A DNA stretch of 64,000 nt from Micromonospora sp. WMMD1128 (GCF_027497235.1 NZ_CP114902.1:868001-932000); one strand, 5' to 3'; shown: positions 1 through 11,721, counted from the stretch's first letter. Translations and numbers: made by a program. Notes: generated by a model from the sequence alone, not told the origin.

Positions 1-1
1 C

Positions 2-724
2 AGCATCCTGCCCTGGGGTGCGGAGAACTCGTACTGGTTCACCAAGATCACGGCGATGGTGTGGGTCGCCGTCGGCATCTTGATCATTTTCTTCCTGGTC
101 AGCTACCGGAACCCGCAGCTGGTCCCCACCAAGAAGCAGTGGTTCGCCGAGTCGATCTACGGCTTCGTGCGCAACAACATCGCGGTGGACATGATCGGGC
201 ACGCGGGGGTGCGGTTCGCTCCCTACTTCACCACGCTCTTCTGCTTCATCCTGCTGACGAACTTCTTCGCGATCGTGCCGTTCTTCCAGATCTCGCCGAA
301 CTCGCACATCGCGTTCCCGGCCTTCCTCGCCGTGATCAGCTACGTGATGTTCAACTACGTCGGCATCCGGCACCACGGCTTCGCGAAGTACTTCAAGAAC
401 TCTCTGGTCCCGCCGGCGCCGTGGTACATCCTGCCGCTGCTGATCCCGATCGAGTTCTTCTCGACCTTCCTGGTCCGGCCCTTCTCGCTCGCGGTCCGTC
501 TCTTCGCCAACATGTTCGCCGGCCACATGCTCCTGCTGGTCTTCACGCTCGGCGGATTCGCGATGATCAGCGCCAACGTCTGGCTCGCGCCGGTGTCGGT
601 GCTGTCCTGGGTGATGACGATCGCGCTGACCTTCCTCGAGTTCCTGGTGATCTGTCTGCAGGCGTACGTCTTCACGGTGCTGACCGCCAGCTACGTGCAG
701 GGCGCCCTCGCCGACGAGCACTGA
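2..724 (+). CDS. atpB: ATP synthase F0 subunit a (5' end outside window)
   Basis: Membrane subunit a of the F-type ATP synthase, which forms the proton half-channels against the c-ring. The reading frame is open from base 2, upstream of the first internal ATG at 56, so the true start lies before the window. Several hydrophobic helices are visible. The segment SLAVRLFANMFAGHMLLL contains the essential Arg of the stator helix. It is followed 68 bases later by atpE and begins the visible part of a conserved atp operon; an upstream atpI would be expected but is not in view. Identity is secure. Confidence 0.97.
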   Translation, partial: SILPWGAENSYWFTKITAMVWVAVGILIIFFLVSYRNPQLVPTKKQWFAESIYGFVRNNIAVDMIGHAGVRFAPYFTTLFCFILLTNFFAIVPFFQISPNSHIAFPAFLAVISYVMFNYVGIRHHGFAKYFKNSLVPPAPWYILPLLIPIEFFSTFLVRPFSLAVRLFANMFAGHMLLLVFTLGGFAMISANVWLAPVSVLSWVMTIALTFLEFLVICLQAYVFTVLTASYVQGALADEH

Positions 725-777
725 TCCGATCTTTCGCACCAACCGTTGTCGTCCCGCGTGACCGTCACGTGTGATAA

Positions 778-1020
<243 letters not shown>

Positions 1021-1049
1021 CCCAATCCCTGATGACCGGGAGGTCTTCC

Positions 1050-1589
1050 ATGTTCTTCCTCGCCGCTGAGGGTGGTGAGACGACCCACAACCCGATCATC
1101 CCTGTCTGGCAGGAGATCGTGGTCGGCGGGATCGCCTTCATCGTGCTCTGCATCGTGCTGATGAAGTTCGTCTTCCCGCGCATGGAGCAGACGTTCCAGG
1201 CCCGGGTCGACGCGATCGAGGGCGGCATCAAGCGCGCCGAGGCCGCGCAGGCCGAGGCCAACCAGCTGCTCGAGCAATATCGGGCCCAGCTCGCCGAGGC
1301 GCGTACCGACGCCGCCCGGATCCGGGACGACGCGCGGGCCGACGCCGAGGGCATCCGCCAGGACATCCTCGCCAAGGCACGCGAGGAGTCCGACCGGGTC
1401 ATCGCCGCCGGCAAGGAGCAGCTCCAGGCCGAGCGGGCCACCATCGTGCGCGAGCTGCGCACCGAGATGGGCACCATCGCGGTGGACCTGGCCAGCAAGA
1501 TCGTCGGTGAGTCGCTCGCCGACGAGGCGCGTCGCAAGGGCACCGTCGACCGGTTCCTGAACGGTCTCGAGAGCACGGGGGCCCGCTGA
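1050..1589 (+). CDS. atpF: ATP synthase F0 subunit b
   Basis: 179-residue peripheral stalk subunit. One N-terminal membrane helix (about residues 25-43, IVVGGIAFIVLCIVLMKFVF) is followed by a long charged, heptad-rich helix that makes the stator coiled coil. I chose ATG 1050 because a GGAGG-type site lies 6-8 bases upstream. ATG 1032 is in frame but puts that site inside the gene. The stop overlaps the atpH start by one base (TGATG), which suggests translational coupling. Confidence 0.95.
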   Translation: MFFLAAEGGETTHNPIIPVWQEIVVGGIAFIVLCIVLMKFVFPRMEQTFQARVDAIEGGIKRAEAAQAEANQLLEQYRAQLAEARTDAARIRDDARADAEGIRQDILAKAREESDRVIAAGKEQLQAERATIVRELRTEMGTIAVDLASKIVGESLADEARRKGTVDRFLNGLESTGAR

Positions 1590-2410
1590 TGCAGGCCGCC
1601 AGCCGGGAGTCGTACTCCGCCGGGGTCGAGCGCCTCGACGCGTACGTCCGCGGCGCGGAGCCGTCGGCGGTGGCCTCCACCGCCGACGACATCCTCTCCG
1701 TCGCCGACCTGCTGCGGCGCGAGCCGCGGCTGCGCCGGGCGCTCTCCGACCCGGCGCGCTCGGGGGCGGACCGGTCCGCGCTGCTCACCGGGATCCTGAG
1801 CGGCAAGGTCGGCGCGGACGCGCTCGACCTGCTCGCGTCGCTTGTCTCCGGCCGCTGGTCGGCCCCGTCGGAGTTGCTCGACGGCGTCGAGCGGCTCGGC
1901 GTGGAGGCGCTCCTGGCGAGCGCCGACTCGGCCGGTGAGCTGGGCGAGGTCGAGGACGAGCTGTTCCGCTTCGGGCAGGTCGTCTCCGGCTCCGCCGAGC
2001 TGTCGAACACGCTCTCCGACCCGATGGCCCCGGCCGAACGGCGGGCCGGCCTCACCGGCCAGTTGCTCGACGGCAAGGCCCGCCCGGTCACCGTCCGCCT
2101 CGTCGAGGCCGCGCTCGCCGGCTTCGGGGGACGCTCCTTCACCGGTGCGCTCACCCGGCTGGTCGAGCTGGCCGCCGACCGGCGGGACCGCCAGGTCGCG
2201 TACGTGACCGTGGCGGCTCCGCTCACCGACGAGGAGGAGCGACGCCTCGGTGCCCGCCTCACCGAGATGTACGGTCGGGAGGTGTCCGTCAAGCAGACGG
2301 TCGACCCCGACGTGCTCGGCGGGGTGCGCGTACGGGTCGGTTCCGACCTGTACGACGGCACCGTCCTGCGCCGCCTCAACGAGACCCGCAACGCGCTCGC
2401 AAAGCGCTGA
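1589..2410 (+). CDS. atpH: ATP synthase F1 subunit delta
   Basis: 273-residue delta subunit (OSCP type) that joins the stator stalk to the alpha/beta hexamer. It is longer than the ~180-residue E. coli protein but typical of actinomycetes such as Streptomyces. The conserved C-terminal OSCP region is visible (AYVTVAAPLTDEEERRL, then VDPDVLGGVRVRVGSDLYDG). The start codon overlaps the atpF stop. An 86-base gap precedes atpA. Confidence 0.95.
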   Translation: MQAASRESYSAGVERLDAYVRGAEPSAVASTADDILSVADLLRREPRLRRALSDPARSGADRSALLTGILSGKVGADALDLLASLVSGRWSAPSELLDGVERLGVEALLASADSAGELGEVEDELFRFGQVVSGSAELSNTLSDPMAPAERRAGLTGQLLDGKARPVTVRLVEAALAGFGGRSFTGALTRLVELAADRRDRQVAYVTVAAPLTDEEERRLGARLTEMYGREVSVKQTVDPDVLGGVRVRVGSDLYDGTVLRRLNETRNALAKR

Positions 2411-2496
2411 CCAGCGTCTTAGCAGCCCTGATTCGACGCCATCGGACCGGTCGGTACTAGGTATCCCCGGGCCCCTGAACTTTAAGGAAGCAGAGG

Positions 2497-4149
2497 ATGG
2501 CCGAGCTGACCATCTCGACGGAGGAGATCCGCGGCGCCCTGGAGCGCTACGTCTCCTCCTACACGGCCGACGTCTCCCGTGAGGAGGTCGGCACCGTCGC
2601 CGATGCCGGCGACGGCATCGCCCACGTCGAGGGTCTGCCCTCGACCATGACCAACGAGCTCCTGGAGTTCGAGGACGGCACGCTCGGCGTGGCCCTGAAC
2701 CTCGACGTCCGGGAGATCGGTGTCGTCGTCCTCGGTGACTTCGGCGGAATCGAAGAGGGCCAGCGCGTCAAGCGCACCGGCCGGGTGCTCTCCGTGCCGG
2801 TCGGGGACGCGTTCCTCGGCCGCGTGGTGAACGCGCTCGGCGAGCCGATCGACGCCATCGGCGACATCGCCAACGAGGGCTACCGCGAGCTGGAGCTCCA
2901 GGCCCCGAACGTGATGGCCCGGCAGTCGGTCTCCGAGCCGCTGCAGACCGGCATCAAGGCCGTCGACGCGATGACCCCGATCGGCCGCGGCCAGCGCCAG
3001 CTGATCATCGGCGACCGGAAGACCGGCAAGACCACGGTCGCGCTCGACGCCATCCTCAACCAGCGGGACAACTGGCGCTCCGGCGACCCGACGAAGCAGG
3101 TCCGCTGCATCTACGTCGCGATCGGCCAGAAGGCCTCCACCATCGCCTCCATCAAGGGGACGCTTGAGGAGGCCGGCGCGATGGAATACACCACCATCGT
3201 CGCCTCCCCGGCCTCCGACCCGGCCGGCTTCAAGTACCTCGCGCCCTACACCGGCTCGTCCATCGGGCAGCACTGGATGTACGGCGGCAAGCACGTCCTG
3301 ATCGTCTTCGACGACCTGAGCAAGCAGGCCGAGGCGTACCGGGCCGTGTCGCTGCTGCTGCGCCGCCCGCCGGGCCGTGAGGCGTACCCGGGTGACGTCT
3401 TCTACCTGCACTCCCGGCTGCTGGAGCGCTGCGCGAAGCTCTCCGACGAGCTGGGCGGCGGCTCGATGACCGGCCTGCCGATCATCGAGACCAAGGCGAA
3501 CGACATCTCGGCGTTCATCCCGACCAACGTCATCTCGATCACCGACGGTCAGATCTTCCTCGAGACCGACCTGTTCAACCAGGGCGTCCGGCCGGCGATC
3601 AACGTCGGCACCTCGGTCTCCCGGGTCGGTGGCGCCGCGCAGGTGAAGCCGATGAAGAAGGTCGCCGGCTCGCTGCGGCTGAACCTCGCCCAGTTCCGTG
3701 AGCTGGAGGCGTTCGCCGCCTTCGCCTCCGACCTGGACCGGGCCTCGCAGAACCAGCTCAACCGGGGCGCCCGGCTGGTCGAGCTGCTCAAGCAGCCGAA
3801 CTACTCGCCGTACCCGGTGAACGAGCAGGTCGTCTCCGTGTGGGCCGGCACCGAGGGCAAGCTCGACGACGTCCCGGTCGGCGAGGTCCGCCGCTTCGAG
3901 TCGGAGTTCCTCCAGTACCTGCGGCACAAGCACGAGGGCGTGCTGGCCTCGATCGCGGACAACAAGTGGGGCGACGACATCACGTCCTCGCTGGACTCGG
4001 CCATCGCCGAGTTCAAGCAGGTCTTCCTGGGCAAGGAGGACGAGGTCCGGATCAACGAGGCCCCGGCCGAGGCGCTTGAGGGCGAGCAGAGCCGCGAGAC
4101 GGTGACGCGCTTCCGCGACGGCAACACCGACCGCCCGGCCGAGAGCTGA
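2497..4149 (+). CDS. atpA: ATP synthase F1 subunit alpha
   Basis: 550-residue alpha subunit, the mostly regulatory nucleotide-binding half of the F1 hexamer. The P-loop GDRKTGKT lies near residues 172-179, and the family-conserved QRGARLVE-type C-terminal region ([15 protein letters not shown]) is intact. An AAGGAAG ribosome site precedes the ATG. The C-terminus ends in an extra acidic and basic tail (about residues 515-550), which is common in actinobacterial alpha subunits. atpG starts 4 bases after the stop. Confidence 0.98.
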   Translation: MAELTISTEEIRGALERYVSSYTADVSREEVGTVADAGDGIAHVEGLPSTMTNELLEFEDGTLGVALNLDVREIGVVVLGDFGGIEEGQRVKRTGRVLSVPVGDAFLGRVVNALGEPIDAIGDIANEGYRELELQAPNVMARQSVSEPLQTGIKAVDAMTPIGRGQRQLIIGDRKTGKTTVALDAILNQRDNWRSGDPTKQVRCIYVAIGQKASTIASIKGTLEEAGAMEYTTIVASPASDPAGFKYLAPYTGSSIGQHWMYGGKHVLIVFDDLSKQAEAYRAVSLLLRRPPGREAYPGDVFYLHSRLLERCAKLSDELGGGSMTGLPIIETKANDISAFIPTNVISITDGQIFLETDLFNQGVRPAINVGTSVSRVGGAAQVKPMKKVAGSLRLNLAQFRELEAFAAFASDLDRASQNQLNRGARLVELLKQPNYSPYPVNEQVVSVWAGTEGKLDDVPVGEVRRFESEFLQYLRHKHEGVLASIADNKWGDDITSSLDSAIAEFKQVFLGKEDEVRINEAPAEALEGEQSRETVTRFRDGNTDRPAES

Positions 4150-4153
4150 TCCG

Positions 4154-6528
<2,375 letters not shown>

Positions 6529-6546
6529 GAGCCCGCTCACACCACG

Positions 6547-6579
6547 GAGGCCGCCCCGACATTTCGTCTGGGCGGCCTT
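6547..6579 (+). terminator. Terminator hairpin after atpD
   Basis: Arms AGGCCGCCC (6548-6556) and GGGCGGCCT (6570-6578) pair perfectly over nine bases, with one more possible G-T pair and a 13-base loop, 20 bases after the atpD stop. There is only a short T stretch. It separates the main atp operon from the LCP gene and atpC. Confidence 0.7.
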
Positions 6580-6749
6580 CGCCTGTTCCAGGCCGTTCAC
6601 CTACCCGAGGTCCGGATCGCGGGCGGGCGGTTCGCGGGAGGGCGCGGTACCGTTCGTGACACGAATTCGCATCACGGTCGTTGATCTCTGCAACGAAACG
6701 GACCCCCGCGCCCGTCTTCTCTTCGTGGGCGCGACGATTGGAGATGCTC

Positions 6750-7886
6750 GTGGGTAAGGGCGGCGCGGATCGCGGCAGGCGGTCCCTGTGGCGTGGCGTG
6801 CCGCGATGGGCCCGACTGTGCACGATCATCGGGATCGTCATGATGGTGCTCAGCGGCTCGGTGCTCGTGGGCTACAACACACTCGTGGCGCGCTACGAGG
6901 GAGCGGTCGGCAAGGGCGACCTCTTCGGCGAGCAGGCCGCCGGCGCCACCGAGAAGAAGAGCGACATCAAGGGCCCGCTCAACATCCTGCTTGTCGGCAT
7001 CGACCCCCGCAATCCGAGGACCCGGCCGCTCTCCGACTCGATCATGGTCCTGCACGTGCCGGCCGGCATGGACCGGGGCTATCTCTTCTCCCTCCCGCGT
7101 GACCTGCGGGTGGACATCCCGGCCTTCGCGAAGGCCGACTACCGCGGTGGCAACGACCGGATCAACGCCGCCATGTCGCACGGCAGCAACGTGCCGGGCA
7201 AGGACCCGAGCGCCGCGCAGGGCTTCGAGCTGCTCGCCAAGACCGTCCAGGAGGTCACCGGCATCAAGCGGTTCGACGCCGGCGCGATCATCAACTTCAG
7301 CGGGTTCAAGAAGATCGTCGACGCCATGGGCGGCGTCGACATGTACATCGAACGCGACGTCAAGTCCGAACACCTCCAGCCGGACGGCTCGCCCCGCCAG
7401 CTCAAGCCCGGTGGCGGCGGCTACCTCGGCCCGCAGGCGCGGTACGAGAAGGGCAACGCCCACCTCAACGGCTGGCAGGCGCTGGACTACGTCCGGCAGC
7501 GCTACCCGAAGAACGGCGTGCCGGACGCGGACTACGGCCGGCAGCGGCACCAGCAGCAGTTCGTCAAGGCGATGGTGAGCCAGGCGTTCGGCGCCGACGT
7601 GGTGGCCAACCCGATCAAGCTGGACCGGGTGCTCCGCGCGGCCGGGCAGTCGCTGATCTTCAACGGCCGGGGCAACAGCGTCGTCGACTTCGGCCTCGCC
7701 CTGAAGGACATCCGCTCCGACTCGATCGAGACGATCAAGCTGCCCGGCGCCCCGATCGGAAGCGGCAGCGCCTACCGGGGTGAGCAGCTGTTGGACCCGG
7801 CCGACGACTTCTTCGCCGCCCTGCGCGCCGACCAGCTCGACGCGTTCCTGCTGGAGCACCCCGACTTCAAGCAGAAGAGCAATTAG
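6750..7886 (+). CDS. LCP family (LytR-CpsA-Psr) envelope glycopolymer ligase
   Basis: About 378 residues. LCP enzymes transfer lipid-linked glycopolymers (teichoic acids, arabinogalactan or similar) to peptidoglycan outside the membrane. One N-terminal membrane helix (about residues 20-42) is followed by the LCP domain, with ILLVGIDPR, SDSIMVLHV, SLPRDLRVDIP (conserved Arg) and NDRINAAM. I chose GTG 6750 because GGAG lies six bases upstream; ATG 6744 is in frame but has no spacing to that site. The gene is inserted between atpD and atpC in the same direction, which is unrelated to ATP synthesis. Older databases often call such proteins LytR transcription factors. Which glycopolymer it handles cannot be read from the sequence. 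Confidence 0.9.
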   Translation: MGKGGADRGRRSLWRGVPRWARLCTIIGIVMMVLSGSVLVGYNTLVARYEGAVGKGDLFGEQAAGATEKKSDIKGPLNILLVGIDPRNPRTRPLSDSIMVLHVPAGMDRGYLFSLPRDLRVDIPAFAKADYRGGNDRINAAMSHGSNVPGKDPSAAQGFELLAKTVQEVTGIKRFDAGAIINFSGFKKIVDAMGGVDMYIERDVKSEHLQPDGSPRQLKPGGGGYLGPQARYEKGNAHLNGWQALDYVRQRYPKNGVPDADYGRQRHQQQFVKAMVSQAFGADVVANPIKLDRVLRAAGQSLIFNGRGNSVVDFGLALKDIRSDSIETIKLPGAPIGSGSAYRGEQLLDPADDFFAALRADQLDAFLLEHPDFKQKSN

Positions 7887-7918
7887 CCTGAGCGGGTGCG
7901 GTACGACGTGGTCCGGCT

Positions 7919-7947
7919 CTCACCACCCGCCGTGGGCGGGCGGTGAG
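7919..7947 (+). terminator. Hairpin between LCP gene and atpC
   Basis: Arms 7919-7931 and 7935-7947 pair over 13 bases with one mismatch around a GTG loop. It lies 32 bases after the LCP stop and just before the atpC promoter, so atpC is probably transcribed separately. Confidence 0.65.
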
Positions 7948-7955
7948 CCCGCGAC

Positions 7956-7961
7956 TAGACT
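7956..7961 (+). promoter_or_regulatory. Putative -10 box (TAGACT) for atpC
   Basis: TAGACT sits directly after the hairpin at 7919-7947 and 33 bases before the atpC start. This would give an untranslated leader of about 25 bases that contains the AAGGAG ribosome site. The -35 would fall in the hairpin's right arm; no clear TTGACA-like box is seen. Confidence 0.5.
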
Positions 7962-7994
7962 TTCGGCAATCCGCCGCCGCAGCAAGGAGACAGC

Positions 7995-8273
7995 GTGGCA
8001 CAGCAGCTTCACGTCGAGCTCGTAGCCGTCGAGGAGAAGGTCTGGACCGGTGAGGCCGAGATGGTCGTCGCCCGGACGACCGAGGGTGAGCTCGGTGTGC
8101 TGCCGGGGCACGCGCCGTTGCTCGGCCAGCTCGCGGAGCCCAGCCAGGTCCGCATCAAGCAGGCCGGCGGCCAGCAGGTCGCGTACGACGTCGCCGGCGG
8201 CTTCCTGTCGGTGACCGGTGAGGGCGTGACAGTCCTCGCCGAGAGTGCCACCCCGGCCACCCCGGCCCGCTGA
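7995..8273 (+). CDS. atpC: ATP synthase F1 subunit epsilon
   Basis: 92-residue epsilon subunit with the N-terminal beta-sandwich signature (VELVAVEEKVWTGEAEMV, TTEGELGVLPGHAPLL). It lacks most of the C-terminal helical hairpin found in E. coli epsilon (about 138 residues), so helix-based inhibition of ATP hydrolysis is probably reduced or absent. This inference is from length only. GTG start with AAGGAG six to ten bases upstream. It is separated from atpD by an LCP gene and seems to have its own promoter. A DUF2550 gene starts 12 bases after its stop. Confidence 0.94.
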   Translation: MAQQLHVELVAVEEKVWTGEAEMVVARTTEGELGVLPGHAPLLGQLAEPSQVRIKQAGGQQVAYDVAGGFLSVTGEGVTVLAESATPATPAR

Positions 8274-8285
8274 GCCGACCCGCCG

Positions 8286-8741
8286 ATGGAGATCGTGGAA
8301 GGGATCGGAGTCGGCGTCGCGATAGTCGTCGTCGCGCTCCTGATCCTCTTCATTCGGCGGGCCCTGTTCACCCGTAGCGGGGGCATCATCCGGCTGAGCG
8401 TCCGGGTCACCACCATGCTCGACGGTCGCGGTTGGTCGCCCGGCTTCGGTCGCTTCGTCGGTGACCAGCTCCGGTGGTACCGCATGTTCAGCTTCGCGCT
8501 GCGCCCGAAACGGGTGCTCTCCCGCAAGGGGCTGGCGGTGGAGCGACGCCGGCTGCCGGAGGGGCAGGAGCGCCTCTCGATGCCGTCGGACTGGGTGATC
8601 CTGCGCTGTACCAGTCACCACGCCCCGGTCGAGATCGCCATGGCGCGATCCACGGTCACCGGCTTCCTCTCCTGGCTCGAGGCCGCCCCTCCGGGGGCGG
8701 TCTCGCCGCGTATGGCCTCGCAGGACTGGCCCGCCGCCTGA
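8286..8741 (+). CDS. DUF2550 family membrane protein
   Basis: 151 residues. One N-terminal membrane helix (about residues 4-23, GIGVGVAIVVVALLILFI) is followed by a basic cytoplasmic domain with many Arg and aromatic residues (FRRALFTRSGGIIRLSVR, W..GFGRFVGDQLRWYRM). This matches DUF2550 proteins found next to atpC in many actinobacteria. Function is unknown. It is probably co-transcribed with atpC (12-base gap). Confidence 0.85.
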   Translation: MEIVEGIGVGVAIVVVALLILFIRRALFTRSGGIIRLSVRVTTMLDGRGWSPGFGRFVGDQLRWYRMFSFALRPKRVLSRKGLAVERRRLPEGQERLSMPSDWVILRCTSHHAPVEIAMARSTVTGFLSWLEAAPPGAVSPRMASQDWPAA

Positions 8742-9276
8742 CGCCCGGTCGGGTTGTCAGCACGCTCTGTCGCCTTCGGGTGGAAACGGCTTGGCGATGA
8801 CGCGAGTGATGTGTGGTCGCCCCCCCGAACACACCCATAGCACCCCACTCCGCCGTCTGCGGCGCCACACCCATCATCGGCCGAGCGGGGGCGCGAGTGG
8901 AGCGCTGTGGACGTCTCGGGGGGCCGGAGACGTCCACAGCGCTCCAGTCGTGGGCCGAGTGGGGCGTGGGTGGAGCGTTATGGACGTCTGCGGCGTGTGG
9001 GTGGGTCGGTGGTGTGCGACCGGTTGGGTGAAGTGTCCGGTTCGGGGGTGGTGGGCGCGGGGGGCGGGGCGTTGTATCCGGTGACCGACCGAGGAGGGCT
9101 GGCGCAGCGTCGCCGTCCTGCCCCCGCGCATTCTTCCCGCGCCCGCGGTGAGGCACCGCCCCCGCGGAGCAGCCGGATCCCCGCGAGGACTTCTCTGAGC
9201 GCCTGTCGGTGCTTGCACACCCTCGTGTTAAGCGGGGCCCCTTCCTCTACCGGAGGCGTTAAGCGGGGGCCCCTCC
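8742..9276. other. 535-base intergenic region with repeats
   Basis: No convincing gene. The several open frames here are GC artefacts that cross inverted repeats. It holds the hairpin-plus-third-arm element (8898-8988) and most of a GGGGCCCC palindrome (9225-9281). I see no structure in 8742-8890 or 8990-9224 beyond strong GC bias with CCCCCCC and GGGG runs. Confidence 0.7.
8898..8988. repeat. TGGACGTC hairpin plus third half-arm (copy 1)
   Basis: The left arm (8898-8917) and right arm (8927-8946) are perfect 20-base reverse complements around a 9-base loop. After 24 bases a third, solitary arm (8971-8988, TGGAGCGTTATGGACGTC) repeats the left arm in the same orientation with small changes. 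The same three-part architecture occurs at 40335-40433. Confidence 0.85.
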
Positions 9277-9281
9277 TTAAC
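9225..9281. repeat. GGGGCCCC palindromic element, copy R1
   Basis: Two GGGGCCCC cores flanked by TTAAGCG and CCTTAAC-type ends, with an inner CTCTACCGGAGG spacer. It overlaps the stop codon of the minus-strand VOC gene (9277-9279). It is one of seven related elements in the window, all at gene 3' ends, so it probably acts as a terminator. Confidence 0.85.
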
Positions 9282-9696
9282 CGACCGAGGCGACCAGCTC
9301 GACCTCGTACCCCTGGTTGTCGGTGAGGTAGGCGGCGTAGCTGTCCGGGCCGCCGGCGTGCGGATGCCGGTCCGGGAAGAGCAACGCCCAGCCGTGCTCG
9401 GGGGCGGCGGCGACCAGACGGTCGACGGCGGCCGGCGGGCCGGCGTGGAAGGCCAAATGGTTGAGGCCCGGCGCGAGCCGGTCGTGGACGCGGCCGGCGA
9501 GCGCCGGCGACTCCTCCAGCACCAGGTAGGTGGGCCCGTGCCGCCAGGACCGGCCGGCCGGCCAGTCCTGGTACGGCGTCCAGCCCAGCTCGCCGAGAAG
9601 CCAGCCCCAGGCACGTCTGGCCGCCGCCAGGTCGGGTACCCAGACCTCCACGTGGTGCAGGCCGCCGGCGGTCAGCGTTTCCCGCCCGGCACCCAT
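9277..9696 (-). CDS. VOC (glyoxalase-like) family protein
   Basis: 139 residues with one vicinal-oxygen-chelate module pair: GLHHVEVWVPDLAAARRAW at the start, GLNHLAFHAG in the middle, and GYEVELVAS at the end, which supply the usual His, His and Glu metal ligands. The substrate cannot be told. The start overlaps the last 25 bases of the cobalamin adenosyltransferase gene on the same strand, so the two are translationally coupled. The stop lies within repeat R1. It could be a small-molecule lyase, dioxygenase or resistance protein. Confidence 0.85.
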   Translation of the reverse strand: MGAGRETLTAGGLHHVEVWVPDLAAARRAWGWLLGELGWTPYQDWPAGRSWRHGPTYLVLEESPALAGRVHDRLAPGLNHLAFHAGPPAAVDRLVAAAPEHGWALLFPDRHPHAGGPDSYAAYLTDNQGYEVELVASVG

Positions 9697-10244
9697 AGCA
9701 CGTCTCCGCCCGGATTGGCCGTTCTTGACAGGATGAAAAGCAGATCGGAGAGCCGGTTGAGATACTTTGCCGGGAGGGTGCTGGTCCGGTCGGGGTCGAC
9801 CGTGACGAGCGCCCATGCCGCACGCTCGGCGCGCCGGGCGGTCGTCCGTGCCACGTGCAGCAGTGCCGCGCCCGCGGTGCCGCCGGGGAGGATGAAGGAG
9901 TCGAGCTTGCTCAGGCGCGCGTTGTACTCGTCGCACCAGCCTTCGAGGCGCTCGACGTACTCCTCGGTGACCCGCAGCGGCGGGTACGCCGGGTCCGGCT
10001 CCACCGGCGTCGCCAGGTCCGCTCCGACGTCGAACATGTCGTTCTGCACGGTTTCCAGCACGGTACGCAGGTCGTCGGGGAGCTGCCCGAGGGCGAGGGC
10101 GACGCCGATGGAGGCGTTGCACTCGTCGACGTCCGCGTACGCGACGATCCGTGGATCGGTCTTCGGCACCTGCTCGTTGTTGCTCAGCCTGGTCATGCCG
10201 GCGTCGCCGGCCTTGGTGTAGATGCGCGTGAGGTGGACGGCCAT
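9672..10244 (-). CDS. pduO: Cob(I)alamin adenosyltransferase, PduO type
   Basis: 190 residues. It converts cob(I)alamin and ATP to adenosylcobalamin, the cofactor needed by the acyl-CoA mutases encoded further on. Family motifs are the N-terminal [15 protein letters not shown] (ATP-binding P-loop-like), then [21 protein letters not shown] and [11 protein letters not shown] with [12 protein letters not shown] leaderless promoter (TAGGCT, seven bases upstream) fits the ATG at 10244. It shares its CATG start with the divergent murA if murA begins at 10243. The symbol is the family name; some genomes use cobO or mmaB. Confidence 0.93.
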   Translation of the reverse strand: MAVHLTRIYTKAGDAGMTRLSNNEQVPKTDPRIVAYADVDECNASIGVALALGQLPDDLRTVLETVQNDMFDVGADLATPVEPDPAYPPLRVTEEYVERLEGWCDEYNARLSKLDSFILPGGTAGAALLHVARTTARRAERAAWALVTVDPDRTSTLPAKYLNRLSDLLFILSRTANPGGDVLWVPGGKR

Positions 10245-11673
10245 GACGCACAGCCTACGGATACCGGACCTGACCATCCCGGTGCGGCCGGACCGGCCGA
10301 CCGCGGTGGGGCCGGGTGACGCCGGCGACCCGGCGGTCAGCGACGTCGACGTCATCCGGGTACGGGGGGAGGCCCGGCTGGCCGGCACCGTGCACGTGGT
10401 GGGCGCGAAGAACTCGGCGTTGAAGCTGATGGCCGCCGCGCTGCTCGCGCCCGGCCGCAGCGTGATCACCAACGTGCCCCGGATCACCGACATCGCGATC
10501 ATGGGTGAGGTGCTGCGGCGGCTCGGCTGCGGCGTACGCTTCGGCCCGGACGACCCGGTCGACCCGATGGTGGCCCGCGGCGGCAAGGAACGGTCCCGCT
10601 CGGTCGTCATCGACGTGCCGGAGCGGCCCGGCGCGGAGGCCGACTACGAGTTGGTCCGCCGGCTGCGTGCCTCGATCTGTGTGCTCGGCCCGTTGCTGGC
10701 CCGCCGCGGGCACGTGCGGGTGGCCCACCCCGGCGGCGACGCCATCGGCTCGCGCGGCCTGGACATGCACATCGCCGGGCTGGCCCGGATGGGCGCGGAG
10801 ATCTCCGGCGAGCACGGGTTCGTCATCGCCGAGGCGCCGGACGGGCTGCACGGCGCGGACATCGTGCTGGACTTCCCGAGCGTCGGCGCGACCGAGAACC
10901 TGGTGATGGCGGCCGTGCTGGCCCGGGGCGGCACGACGATCGACAACGCGGCCCGGGAGCCGGAGATCGTCGACATCTGCACCATGCTGAGCCGGATGGG
11001 CGCCCGGATCGAAGGGGCCGGCACGTCGACGCTGCGCATCGTCGGCGTGCCCGGCCTGCGCCCGGTGCGGCACGCCACGGTGGGGGACCGGATCGTCGCC
11101 GGCACCTGGGCGTTCGCCGCGGCGATGACCCGGGGCGACGTCACCGTGACCGGCCTGGACCCGGCGTACCTGGCGGTCGCGCTGGACAAGCTGGTCGCGG
11201 CCGGCGGCCTGGTGGAGACGCGCGGTGACACCTTCCGGGTACGGATGGACGACCGGCCGGCGGCGGTGGACGTGGTCACGTTGCCCTTCCCGGGGTTCGC
11301 CACCGACCTGTTGCCGATGGCGATCGGGCTGGCCGCGGTCAGCGAGGGTGGCTCCCTGATCACGGAGAACATCTTCGACGGCCGGTTCATGTTCGCCAAC
11401 GAGATGATGCGGCTCGGCGCGGAGATCCGTACCGATGGTCACCACGCCCTGGTGTGCGGCCGGGAGCGGCTCTCCGGCGCGCCGGTGCGCGCCACCGACA
11501 TCCGGGCCGGCGCCGGCCTGATCATCGCCGGGCTCTGCGCGGACGGGGTCACCGAGGTGTCGCACGTGCACCACGTCGACCGGGGTTACCCGGACTTCGT
11601 GGCGGACCTGCGTGCGCTCGGCGTCGAGGTGGAGCGGGGCACCGCGCCGGAGGAACCGGACCTGGCCATCTGA
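10243..11673 (+). CDS. murA: UDP-GlcNAc 1-carboxyvinyltransferase (MurA), fosfomycin-insensitive type
   Basis: First committed step of peptidoglycan synthesis: transfer of enolpyruvate to UDP-GlcNAc. [17 protein letters not shown] is the N-terminal substrate loop, and about 15 further family blocks follow to the C-terminus. In the active-site loop the usual catalytic Cys is replaced by Asp (PGGDAIGSR, Asp166 from this start). That is the M. tuberculosis-type change known to prevent fosfomycin attack. The start is uncertain: ATG 10243 overlaps the pduO start, and GTG 10282 or GTG 10306 give an N-terminus closer to the usual family length. Total length 476 residues as drawn. Confidence 0.93.
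   Translation: MTHSLRIPDLTIPVRPDRPTAVGPGDAGDPAVSDVDVIRVRGEARLAGTVHVVGAKNSALKLMAAALLAPGRSVITNVPRITDIAIMGEVLRRLGCGVRFGPDDPVDPMVARGGKERSRSVVIDVPERPGAEADYELVRRLRASICVLGPLLARRGHVRVAHPGGDAIGSRGLDMHIAGLARMGAEISGEHGFVIAEAPDGLHGADIVLDFPSVGATENLVMAAVLARGGTTIDNAAREPEIVDICTMLSRMGARIEGAGTSTLRIVGVPGLRPVRHATVGDRIVAGTWAFAAAMTRGDVTVTGLDPAYLAVALDKLVAAGGLVETRGDTFRVRMDDRPAAVDVVTLPFPGFATDLLPMAIGLAAVSEGGSLITENIFDGRFMFANEMMRLGAEIRTDGHHALVCGRERLSGAPVRATDIRAGAGLIIAGLCADGVTEVSHVHHVDRGYPDFVADLRALGVEVERGTAPEEPDLAI
10252..10257 (-). promoter_or_regulatory. Putative leaderless -10 box (TAGGCT) for pduO
   Basis: On the minus strand TAGGCT ends seven bases before the pduO ATG, the spacing of a leaderless promoter. It lies inside the murA reading frame if murA starts at 10243, which argues for a later murA start. 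Confidence 0.45.
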
Positions 11674-11678
11674 CGCTC

Positions 11679-11694
11679 CTTATCCCTCGTTAAG
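11679..11694 (+). promoter_or_regulatory. Shared acyl-CoA regulon motif, site H (upstream of hbd)
   Basis: CTTATCCCTCGTTAAG matches 11 of 16 positions of the consensus CTTAGCGACCGTTCAG built from six sites in this window. It lies 46 bases before the hbd start, immediately after the murA stop. Confidence 0.55.
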
Positions 11695-11697
11695 TAG

Positions 11698-11721
11698 GGT
11701 TCTCCAGGACAGTGGAGAACC
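11698..11721 (+). promoter_or_regulatory. Perfect 8-bp inverted repeat upstream of hbd
   Basis: GGTTCTCC and GGAGAACC are separated by eight bases and end 19 bases before the hbd ATG. This could be a second operator or a small 5' hairpin. No regulator can be assigned. Confidence 0.5.

Noticed and set aside
8791..9326. Overlapping short open frames in the gap after the DUF2550 gene
   Set aside because: They run through inverted repeats, are rich in Arg/Pro/Gly, lack ribosome sites and have no domain.
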